Assembly (NCBI GenBank): GCA_029884515.1
Contig: JAOUHR010000157.1
Span: 1-5,584 of the forward strand
Source of the DNA: Gemmatimonadota bacterium
GTDB lineage: Bacteria > Gemmatimonadota > Gemmatimonadetes > Gemmatimonadales > Gemmatimonadaceae
Direction of reading: 5' to 3'
DNA: 5,584 bases
Below, piece after piece: positions 1-5,483 of the stretch. Each line of letters opens with the position of its first letter. Position 1 is the stretch's first letter. The notes under the pieces are model-generated. The model had not been told where the DNA came from, did no database searches, and saw only the letters and a list, made by a program, of their open reading frames with translations. A program made the position numbers and the translations under genes.

Positions 1-784
1 CCCCCTCGCCGTCGCGCCCGAGGATCTCCGCCATGCGCACGCAACCGGCGACGAGCACCTCGAGGAAGAGGGTCTCGTCCACCGCGCCGGCGAGGCCGTT
101 GGCGAGGATCGCGCAGGTGTCCGAGGTGCTCGTGTCGGTGTCCACGCTCAAGCGGTTGAACGAGCGCCCGACGGCGATGCGCAGCATGCGGTCGAGCGTG
201 GCCGGGGCGAGCGCGGCGTCGGTGAAGATGTAGGCCAGCATCGTCGCCATGTTCGGCTCGATCATCCCCGACCCCTTGGCGACCCAGGTGATCGTCGCCT
301 CGCCGACGCCCGCCGAGAGCGCCTTCGGATGCGTGTCGGTGGTCATGATCCCCTCGGCGCCCAGGAGCGGGTCGTCCTGCAGCGCACCGGCCATGCCGCG
401 CAGGCCGCGTTCGATCCTCTCCACGGGCAGCTGCACGCCGATCACGCCGGTGGAACTCACGAGGATGCGGTCGGGCGAGGTGCCGAGCTCCGCCGCGGCG
501 GCGGCGGCCATGCGCCGTGCGTTGTCGAGCCCGCGCGCGCCGGTGGCGACGTTGCTCACCTTGCTGTTGGCGATGATCGCGCGGAGCCGGCCGCCGCGGA
601 TCGTCTCGCGGCCGAGCACAATCGGTGCGCCGGGGAAGTGGTTGCGCGTGAAGACGGCGGCCGCCGCCGCGTCCACGTCGCTCGCGAAGAGCGTGAGGTC
701 CTTCGCCTCGGGCTTGAGTCCCACGTTCCGGCTGGCACAGCGGAACCCGCGAGGGAATCGGGGAGGAGCGTGGAAGTCGGGCAT
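1..784 (-). CDS. argJ: Glutamate N-acetyltransferase / ornithine acetyltransferase (ArgJ), 5' part, cut by window edge
   Basis: ArgJ moves the acetyl group from N-acetylornithine to glutamate in the cyclic arginine pathway; some members also use acetyl-CoA. It is a cytoplasmic Ntn-type enzyme that cleaves itself to expose a threonine nucleophile. Seen here: 261 codons starting at the ATG at 784, the only start codon between the in-frame TAA at 854-856 and the conserved region. The oxyanion-hole motif STGVIG is at residues 111-116 (Thr112-Gly113). The cleavage region KGSGMIEPNMATML is at 170-183, with Lys170 and the predicted nucleophile Thr181 after Ala180 (codon 242-244). VDTDTSTSDT lies at 214-223. 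Family members are about 390-410 residues, so roughly the last 130-150, including much of the beta chain, lie outside the window. No clear Shine-Dalgarno precedes the ATG. Odd points: the usual NSGNANA-type motif reads NSKVSNV (73-79), and VDGDTSTND reads VDTDTSTSD, so this is a divergent subgroup. Family assignment is secure; bifunctionality cannot be judged. Confidence 0.93.
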   Translation of the reverse strand, partial: MPDFHAPPRFPRGFRCASRNVGLKPEAKDLTLFASDVDAAAAAVFTRNHFPGAPIVLGRETIRGGRLRAIIANSKVSNVATGARGLDNARRMAAAAAAELGTSPDRILVSSTGVIGVQLPVERIERGLRGMAGALQDDPLLGAEGIMTTDTHPKALSAGVGEATITWVAKGSGMIEPNMATMLAYIFTDAALAPATLDRMLRIAVGRSFNRLSVDTDTSTSDTCAILANGLAGAVDETLFLEVLVAGCVRMAEILGRDGEG

Positions 785-929
785 CGGCGGCGTGCGGGTG
801 GGTGCGGCGGAAGCGCGGAAGTTATCGTCCCGAAACGGCTTGGCGCCACGGACTTAACGCCTGGCCGTCGGCGGCGTCAGAACAGGTGAACCCGGGGACC
901 GCCTTCGGTGCCCGCACAGGAGACCCACC
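785..929. promoter_or_regulatory. Divergent intergenic region between argJ and the Spy-like gene
   Basis: These 145 nt separate two divergent genes, so both promoters are expected here. The most AT-rich parts are around 821-826, which reads GATAAC on the minus strand and could be a -10 for argJ giving a leader of about 30 nt, and around 852-858 (ACTTAAC on the plus strand). Neither has a convincing -35 element at 16-18 bp. I see no operator-like palindrome and no convincing small ORF. The promoter role is inferred from gene orientation, not from a clear motif. Confidence 0.4.
918..922 (+). promoter_or_regulatory. Ribosome binding site of the Spy-like gene
   Basis: AGGAG lies 7 nt before the ATG at 930. 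The spacing is ideal and fixes that ATG as the start, which also begins a textbook signal peptide. Confidence 0.8.
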
Positions 930-1637
930 ATGTCACGCAACATCCGGAACACCTTCCTCACGATCGGCGCGCTCCTGGTCGCCGCGCCGGCCGCCGCGTT
1001 CGCGCAAGCCGGCGGCGCCGGCGCCGGTCCCCAGCGCCCGATGCCGCCGGCCGCGCGCGGCGCGCGCGGCGCACAGGGTCCCGAGGCGGGCACGCCGATC
1101 CCGCCGATGGATGCGACCGCGCTCCTCAACGCGCGGCGCGCGCTCGACCTCTCGCCGCGCCAAGTGGCGCAGCTCGACTCGATCGAGCGCTCGCTCTTCT
1201 CCGAGCGCCAGGCGATGCAGGCTCGCATGCGCACCATGCAGGACTCCGTGCGCACCCGGGCGATGCGGAGCCCGGACGGCCGTCCGGCGATGAACCCGGA
1301 CTCGATGCGCGCGCGGATGGAGGCGCTCCGCCCGCAGATGGAGCAGATGCGCCGCCGCGACTCGACCTCGCGTGCCGCGGCCGAGCGTGTGCTGAACGAT
1401 TCGCAGCGGCAGAAGGTGCGCGAGATGCAGGCCGAGGAGCGTGGCCGGCAGCGCGGTCTGCGTGAGGCGCGTGCGCGCTCGGGCGGGGGGGTGCGCGGCG
1501 GCGGGCGCGGCAATGCCCGTGGCGGTGCGCGCGGCGGCGTGCGCGGTGGTGCGCAGGCCGGCCCGCGGCGTCCGATGCCGCCCGATGGCCGCCCCGCGCC
1601 TGACTCCGCCCGCCGCCGTCCCGACGACGGCCGCTGA
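930..1637 (+). CDS. Secreted Spy/CpxP-like (LTXXQ-type) periplasmic protein with Gly/Arg-rich tail
   Basis: The 235-residue product begins with a signal peptide: basic Arg3/Arg6, hydrophobic core 8-23, likely signal peptidase I cleavage after AFA (residues 23-25). A short Gly/Ala/Pro-rich linker (26-60) follows. The central part (about 61-180) is a charged, Met-, Arg- and Gln-rich helical stretch with two LTXXQ-like elements, LDLSPRQ at 72-78 and LNDSQRQ at 155-161. That pattern is typical of Spy/CpxP proteins, small periplasmic chaperones or stress sensors that bind unfolded proteins. Residues 184-211 are almost only Gly, Arg, Ala and Val, and the end (212-235) is Pro/Arg-rich and probably disordered. 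The element RPMPP occurs on both sides of the helical core, at 36-40 and 214-218. Spy itself is about 160 residues, so the tail is an addition. The gene is monocistronic by layout: a divergent neighbour upstream and hairpins straight after the stop. Export is well supported; chaperone function is inference from composition and the two motifs. Confidence 0.75.
   Translation: MSRNIRNTFLTIGALLVAAPAAAFAQAGGAGAGPQRPMPPAARGARGAQGPEAGTPIPPMDATALLNARRALDLSPRQVAQLDSIERSLFSERQAMQARMRTMQDSVRTRAMRSPDGRPAMNPDSMRARMEALRPQMEQMRRRDSTSRAAAERVLNDSQRQKVREMQAEERGRQRGLREARARSGGGVRGGGRGNARGGARGGVRGGAQAGPRRPMPPDGRPAPDSARRRPDDGR
1479..1562 (+). repeat. Low-complexity Gly/Arg-rich coding stretch
   Basis: This in-frame stretch encodes repeated RGG, RGGA and RGGV units (residues 184-211 of the Spy-like protein). 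Its DNA is an imperfect repeat of GCGCGGCGG-like units and contains a run of seven G at 1485-1491. Confidence 0.7.
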
Positions 1638-1638
1638 T

Positions 1639-1656
1639 ACGCTCGTGGGGGAGCGT
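1639..1656 (+). terminator. Short hairpin after the Spy-like gene
   Basis: ACGCTC (1639-1644) pairs perfectly with GAGCGT (1651-1656) around a 6-nt loop, starting 2 nt after the stop codon. It has no T-run, so it may help termination or protect the mRNA 3' end rather than act alone as an intrinsic terminator. Confidence 0.4.
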
Positions 1657-1661
1657 GCCAG

Positions 1662-1691
1662 GACGCCCGGTCGCACACGCGGCCGGGCGTC
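1662..1691 (+). terminator. GC-rich hairpin, probable transcription stop or 3' stabiliser
   Basis: GACGCCCGG (1662-1670) and CCGGGCGTC (1683-1691) form a perfect 9-bp stem with a 12-nt loop, 24 nt after the stop codon of the Spy-like gene and 5 nt after the shorter hairpin. The stem is very stable, but no T-tract follows (GTCACG), as is common in high-GC genomes. It probably separates the Spy-like and YIP1 transcription units. Confidence 0.5.
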
Positions 1692-1697
1692 GTCACG

Positions 1698-1726
1698 TTG
1701 CGGTGGCCGGCGACCGCCTGCAAACT
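1698..1726 (+). promoter_or_regulatory. Weak promoter-like pair before the YIP1 gene
   Basis: TTGCGG (1698-1703) and CAAACT (1721-1726) are 17 bp apart and lie just after the hairpins. Each matches the sigma-70 consensus at only three positions. The second sits in the most AT-rich part of the gap (GCAAACTAG). Spacing and position make it plausible; the sequence match is weak. Confidence 0.25.
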
Positions 1727-1727
1727 A

Positions 1728-1739
1728 GGACGATCGTCC
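1728..1739. promoter_or_regulatory. Perfect 12-bp palindrome, candidate operator
   Basis: GGACGATCGTCC is its own reverse complement. It begins 2 bp after the possible -10 element and would cover the predicted transcription start of the YIP1 gene, 26-37 nt before its start codon. A dimeric regulator could bind here. The palindrome is seen; the operator role is inferred, and short palindromes also arise by chance in GC-rich DNA. Confidence 0.3.
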
Positions 1740-1753
1740 CACCCACCCCGATC

Positions 1754-1757
1754 CGGA
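1754..1757 (+). promoter_or_regulatory. Ribosome binding site deciding the GTG start of the YIP1 gene
   Basis: GGAG is 7 nt before the GTG at 1765. This supports GTG as the true start rather than a later ATG: the next in-frame Met is residue 63, beyond the first membrane helix. Confidence 0.65.
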
Positions 1758-1764
1758 GCTGGCC

Positions 1765-2511
1765 GTGACCGAGACCGTCGACGCTCCCACCACGCCCGCA
1801 GTCGAGAAGGCGTCCCTGTTCGAGGATTTCATCGACATCTTCGTGAGCCCAGCGCAGGTGTTCGCGCGCCGCGCCAACTCGGGCTTCGTGGCGGTGACCA
1901 CCGTGCTCACGGTGCTCCTCACCGTGCTCACCTTCGCCAACCAAGGGAGCATGCAGGGCATCATGGACGCCGAGTTCGACCGGCAGGTCCAGACGATGCA
2001 GCAGCAGAACCCGAACATGACTTCGGAGCAGGCGCAGACGGCGCGCGCCGCGATGGAGAAGTTCGGGGGCTACATGAAGTACATCGTGATCGTCGCCATC
2101 CCGCTCATCGTGCTGGTGCTCGGCCTCGGCATCTGGCTGGTCGGGAAACTCTTCGGCGCGGGCAACGGCTACGGGGCGGCCGCCATGATCGCCGCGTACG
2201 CGTACCTGCCGCGTGTCCTCGAGGCGGTCCTGGTGGCAGTGCAGGGGCTCGTACTGGACACGGGCGCGCTGCGCGGACGCTACCAGCTCTCCCTGGGCGT
2301 GGGGCGCTTCCTCGACCCCAACACGACCTCCGCCGGGCTTCTCGGGCTCCTCGGCCGCGTGGACGTCTTCACGATCTGGGTGACGATCCTGATCGGGATC
2401 GGCATCTCGGTGGTGGGGAAGATCCCGCGCTCGAAGGCGATGCTGGCCGCCGCGGTCATCTGGGTGCTCGGCGCGGTGCCGTCGCTCTTCGCGCTGGTGC
2501 GGGGCGGCTAG
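1765..2511 (+). CDS. YIP1-family integral membrane protein
   Basis: The 248-residue product starts at GTG. An N-terminal segment (about 1-38) holds the amphipathic region LFEDFIDIFVSPAQVFAR, typical of bacterial YIP1-domain proteins, in which a short motif around SPxxxF precedes the first helix. Five hydrophobic segments follow at about 41-58, 105-130, 137-164, 202-219 and 225-245. A soluble loop at 60-103, rich in Gln, Met and Glu, separates the first two. Bacterial YIP1 proteins are distant relatives of eukaryotic Yip1, which acts in vesicle traffic; their role in bacteria is unknown, so none is given. The protein sits in the cytoplasmic membrane. The gene follows the Spy-like gene by 127 nt with hairpins between, and so probably has its own promoter. 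Its TAG stop overlaps the stop of the convergent acetyltransferase gene in the sequence CTAG. Fold and membrane location are well supported; function is open. Confidence 0.8.
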   Translation: MTETVDAPTTPAVEKASLFEDFIDIFVSPAQVFARRANSGFVAVTTVLTVLLTVLTFANQGSMQGIMDAEFDRQVQTMQQQNPNMTSEQAQTARAAMEKFGGYMKYIVIVAIPLIVLVLGLGIWLVGKLFGAGNGYGAAAMIAAYAYLPRVLEAVLVAVQGLVLDTGALRGRYQLSLGVGRFLDPNTTSAGLLGLLGRVDVFTIWVTILIGIGISVVGKIPRSKAMLAAAVIWVLGAVPSLFALVRGG

Positions 2512-2972
2512 GCGAGCCGCCGCGCGAAGCAGTGCTTCTCGCCCACCTCGAGCTCGCTCTTGTCGACCTTCACGTAGCGCGAGATCTTCTCGGGGTAGGT
2601 GGGGAGCGGCACGCGGTCGAAGCCGCTCGAGAGGAAGAGCTCGTCCGAGTAGGAGACGGCGAAGAGCTCGAGGTAGCCGCGCGTGCGCGCCAGCTCCACG
2701 GCCGCGGCGATCAGCTCGCGGCCATGGCCGAGTCCCTGCGCGTCCTGCTCCACCGCCAGCGAGATCACCTCGGCCACCGAGGGTGAGTACTCGTCGAGCG
2801 CGATGCACCCCACCACGCCCCCCGTCGCGTCGCGCAGCACGCGGTAGTCGCTCAGGTGGTTGGCGGCGAACTCGGGGCTCCGCGCGAGCGTGAGGCCCGA
2901 CGCCACGAAGCGGTTGTTGAGCGAGACGAGCATCGGGATGTCGGTCTCGTTGGCGCTGGTGATGCGGGTCAT
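2508..2972 (-). CDS. GNAT acetyltransferase resembling the N-acetylglutamate synthase (ArgA-type) domain
   Basis: The 154-residue product has the size and order of a single GNAT domain. The acetyl-CoA pyrophosphate loop Q/RxxGxG appears as QGLGHG at residues 79-84, after the strand AEVISLAV (67-74). Family-specific features match the acetyltransferase domain of N-acetylglutamate synthase: an early GLTLARS (26-32, compare GLLLPRS), VVGCIAL (53-59), the ELFLSSGF segment (111-118, compare FFERLGF), and PEKISR (127-132, compare PEKVWR). Such enzymes acetylate glutamate with acetyl-CoA, the first step of arginine synthesis, in the cytoplasm. No N-terminal amino-acid kinase domain is present, so it would be a short stand-alone form. 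The start ATG at 2972 overlaps the permease stop as ATGA, and GAGG lies 10 nt upstream (2983-2986). It is the last gene of the minus-strand operon. The GNAT family is near certain; glutamate as substrate is inference from remembered motifs, and another amino-acid-like substrate is possible. Confidence 0.85.
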   Translation of the reverse strand: MTRITSANETDIPMLVSLNNRFVASGLTLARSPEFAANHLSDYRVLRDATGGVVGCIALDEYSPSVAEVISLAVEQDAQGLGHGRELIAAAVELARTRGYLELFAVSYSDELFLSSGFDRVPLPTYPEKISRYVKVDKSELEVGEKHCFARRLA

Positions 2973-4741
2973 CGTTCGACGGCCTCGAGCCGGGAGAGGG
3001 CGACGCGGATGGGGATGATCGTGGCGGCGATGCAGAGGAGTGCGGCGAGGCTGAACCAGAGCACCATCCCGGTGGGGTCCGCCGGCGCGCCGAACGCCCG
3101 CGCCGAGAGATAGCTGTACACCGGCCGCGCCTCCAGCACGACCACGCCGCCGATGACCACCACCGACGCCATCATGTAGAGCAGCCCGCCGAACGAGGTG
3201 GGGATCTGTGCCGCGTTCTCCGTCTCGAACTGCGGGAAGAGCGTCCCGAACCCCATCGCGAGTCCCGAGAGCGCGAAGGTGAGGAGCGTGATGCTCCCGA
3301 CCGAGACGAAGAACATGAAATCGCTCACCTGCAACAGATAATCCGTGACACCGACGATCGCGAGGGCGAGCACGAGCAGCGGCAGCGTCCCCACCCAGTA
3401 CTTCGCCCAGAGCAGGTCGCGCACCTCCATCGGGCTGGAGCGCAGCAGCCAGAGCGTGCGCCCCTCGAGCGAGACGCCGGGGAAGATGAAGCGTGCCGCG
3501 ATCGAGGCCAGCACGAAGCCCGCGAGCACCAGGTTGAGGAAGGGCACCACGTTCACGAGGAAGAAGGTGATCCCCTCGCCCCGGAGCGGCAGGTACTTGA
3601 TGTTGAACACGTAGACCACCACGAGCACGGCGAGCAGGATCAGCTGCGACCACTGCGTGGTGTCGCGGAAGAAGAGGCGGAGCTCCTTCATCACGAGCTC
3701 GCGGCGCAGCACCCCGAAGGGCGCGAGCATCGCGCGGCCGAGCCGCGCCATCGTGCCGCCGCCGGTGGTCGCGCGCTGGGCGCTCTCCTGCGCCTTGCTG
3801 AAGCCCGTGAGGTAGAGCCAGCGGTGGAGCAGCGCGCCCAGCACGATGAGGGCGGCCGCGGTGGTCCAGAGCAGGTACACCGAGAGCCACTCGGGCCGCG
3901 CGTTCAGGAACCCCATCGTCGAGCGCTGCACCCACTCGCTCGGCAGGAAGGGCGAGGTGGGCGTGCGGAGCACCGAGATGAAGTCCATCAGCGACCGGAA
4001 CCCCTCGGGACGCGCGAGCCGCTCGGGGCGGATGAGCCGGAAGAGCAGGACGATCCCGCCCGCCGTGAGCACGGCGATCACCGAGAGGATGTCGCGCGTG
4101 CGGTGGGCGGGGAAGATGTTCACGAGCAGCAGCGTGATCGCGCTCCCCACCACGGCGGGGATCACGAACATCGGCACCATCAACGCGACCACGAGGAAGG
4201 GGAAGGTCCACCCCCCCTCGTAGGCGATCCCGTACGCCGCGAACATCGGGATGGAGACCAGGAACACCATCCAGCTCGACGCCACCACCGTCTCGAGCAG
4301 CTTCGCCCCGTAGAGCCGGAACCAGTCCACCGGTGCCGCCACCAGCATGTCGAGGTCCTTCGCGAGGAAGAAGCTCGAGAGCGAGGTGATCACGTTCGAG
4401 AGCAGGAGGATCGAGGTGAAGCCGAGGAGGATCAGCCCGAGCAGCTTGCCGGCCAGCAGCGCGCCGATCTCCTCGACGCCGCGGAAGTACTTGAGGAGCC
4501 GGTAGAGCACGCCGAAGACGAGCGCCCAGAAGAAGAAGCCCGTGATGCCGAGGATGGCGAAGCGCGCGCCGCGCCCCTTCTCCCCCTGCATCGTGCGCGA
4601 GCGCGCGGTGAGCCACTTGGGGAGCAGCAGGTGCAGCAGCGGCGGGTCGGGCAGCGGCCCCACCGCGCGCATGCTCCCGCTCGAGCTCCGGCGCGGCGGC
4701 AGCACGTCCACGGCGGCGAGGGATTCAGGCGTCGAGGACAT
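2969..4741 (-). CDS. Large ABC-2 type exporter permease (about 12 membrane helices, internally duplicated)
   Basis: The 590-residue membrane protein is the transport channel of an ABC exporter with the ATPase encoded just upstream. Hydrophobic segments lie at about 62-82, 97-118, 148-170, 180-208, 218-236, 288-306, 366-380, 392-418, 450-470, 474-500, 517-537 and 560-580. Each half carries a cytoplasmic element of ABC-2 permeases: LDMLVAAPVDWFRLYGAK (130-147) and LWLLRSSPMEVRDLLWAK (430-447). A second basic entry, RRELVMKELRLFFRD (346-360), opens the second half, so the protein looks like two fused ABC-2 permeases. This suits the large permeases grouped as ABC_tran_2. The ATG at 4741 overlaps the ATPase gene by 17 nt; residues 1-33 are Pro/Ser-rich and unconserved in look, so the ATG at 4672 (Met24) is a real alternative. 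Its TGA stop overlaps the next start as ATGA. The substrate cannot be read from the sequence. Confidence 0.85.
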   Translation of the reverse strand: MSSTPESLAAVDVLPPRRSSSGSMRAVGPLPDPPLLHLLLPKWLTARSRTMQGEKGRGARFAILGITGFFFWALVFGVLYRLLKYFRGVEEIGALLAGKLLGLILLGFTSILLLSNVITSLSSFFLAKDLDMLVAAPVDWFRLYGAKLLETVVASSWMVFLVSIPMFAAYGIAYEGGWTFPFLVVALMVPMFVIPAVVGSAITLLLVNIFPAHRTRDILSVIAVLTAGGIVLLFRLIRPERLARPEGFRSLMDFISVLRTPTSPFLPSEWVQRSTMGFLNARPEWLSVYLLWTTAAALIVLGALLHRWLYLTGFSKAQESAQRATTGGGTMARLGRAMLAPFGVLRRELVMKELRLFFRDTTQWSQLILLAVLVVVYVFNIKYLPLRGEGITFFLVNVVPFLNLVLAGFVLASIAARFIFPGVSLEGRTLWLLRSSPMEVRDLLWAKYWVGTLPLLVLALAIVGVTDYLLQVSDFMFFVSVGSITLLTFALSGLAMGFGTLFPQFETENAAQIPTSFGGLLYMMASVVVIGGVVVLEARPVYSYLSARAFGAPADPTGMVLWFSLAALLCIAATIIPIRVALSRLEAVER

Positions 4742-5483
4742 CCACCAGGTTCCGTGCGGCGTTCTCGCCGGTGAGGCGGAGGAAGATCTCCTCGAGGTCG
4801 CGCTCGCCCCCCTGCAGGTCGCGGCGCAGCTCGGCCATCGTGCCGTAGGCGCTGATCCTCCCGTTCACGATGATCGCCAGCCGGTCGCAGAGCGACTCGG
4901 CCACCTCGAGCGTGTGCGTCGAGAAGATGATCGTGTGCCCGCGCCGCGTGTACTCGCGGAAGAGGTCCTTGAGGATCCTCGCGGCCTTCGGGTCGAGCCC
5001 CACCATCGGCTCGTCCACCACGATCACCTCGGGACGGTGCACGAAGGCGCTCGAGATGATGAGCTTCTGCCGCATCCCGTGCGAGTAGCTCTCCACCAGC
5101 TCGTCACGCCACTCCTCGAGGTCGAAGAGCGCGAGGAGCTCGCGGCCGCGGTGCTCCACCTCCGCCCCCTCCTGGTCGTAGAGCCCCGCGACGAAGCGCA
5201 GGAACTCGGCGCCCGTGAGCTTCTCATAGATGAAGGGCCGGTCGGGGATGAACCCGAGCTTCGACTTGGCCGTGATCGGGTCCTTCGCGACGTCCACGCC
5301 GGCGACCTTGATGGTGCCGCTCGTCGGCTTGAGGATGCCGGCGATCATGCGCAGGGTGGTCGTCTTGCCGGCGCCGTTGGGGCCGAGGAAGCCGAAGAGC
5401 TCGCCGCGCGGCACCACCAGGTCGATGTCGTCCACCGCGGTGAAGTCGCCGTAGCGCTTGGTCAGCTTGCTGATCTCGATCAT
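4725..5483 (-). CDS. ABC transporter ATP-binding protein (exporter ATPase)
   Basis: The 252-residue cytoplasmic ATPase powers the permease encoded next to it. All core motifs are visible: Walker A GPNGAGKT (34-41), signature YSHGMRQK (133-140, a variant of LSGGQ), Walker B VIVVDEP (153-159) with catalytic Glu158, D-loop GLDP (162-165) and switch histidine His190 in STH. Where most relatives have a Q-loop glutamine, this one reads GFIPDRPFIYEKLTG (77-91), with Asp81 in that place. The order and the tail after 205 (VNGRISAYGTMAEL) are typical of CcmA/EcsA-like ATPases of ABC-2 exporters. The ATG at 5483 forms an ATGA with the stop of the upstream gene, and the reading frame ends 17 nt inside the permease gene. 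Ribosome binding is weak (GAG 6 nt upstream), which fits translational coupling. A half-ATPase of this kind acts as a homodimer with a single duplicated permease. Exporter role is confident; the cargo is unknown. Confidence 0.95.
   Translation of the reverse strand: MIEISKLTKRYGDFTAVDDIDLVVPRGELFGFLGPNGAGKTTTLRMIAGILKPTSGTIKVAGVDVAKDPITAKSKLGFIPDRPFIYEKLTGAEFLRFVAGLYDQEGAEVEHRGRELLALFDLEEWRDELVESYSHGMRQKLIISSAFVHRPEVIVVDEPMVGLDPKAARILKDLFREYTRRGHTIIFSTHTLEVAESLCDRLAIIVNGRISAYGTMAELRRDLQGGERDLEEIFLRLTGENAARNLVDVLDA

Noticed and set aside
821..850. Promoter for argJ with GATAAC as -10
   Set aside because: No acceptable -35 lies 16-18 bp upstream; mentioned only as a possibility in the intergenic entry.
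249..889. Two overlapping plus-strand reading frames (249-857 and 329-889)
   Set aside because: They run antisense to argJ, whose frame carries all the family motifs; their translations are Arg/Ala/Ser- or His-rich low-complexity shadows of GC-rich DNA.
854..1723. Minus-strand reading frames of 289 and 247 codons
   Set aside because: They are antisense to the Spy-like gene, which has a signal peptide and a good ribosome binding site; the products are Arg/Ala/Pro-rich without recognisable domains.
1693..2808. Minus-strand 371-codon and plus-strand 362-codon open frames
   Set aside because: Both overlap the YIP1 and GNAT genes in other frames; products are highly charged His/Arg/Glu-rich, typical of shadow frames.
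2973..4616. Long minus-strand open frame that continues into the GNAT frame from upstream
   Set aside because: It would make a 702-residue fusion, but its first 548 residues are the permease gene read in the wrong frame; only the part from 2972 resembles a protein family.
3824..4774. Plus-strand 316-codon open frame rich in His, Glu and Arg
   Set aside because: It is antisense to the permease gene and has no domain, signal or ribosome binding site.
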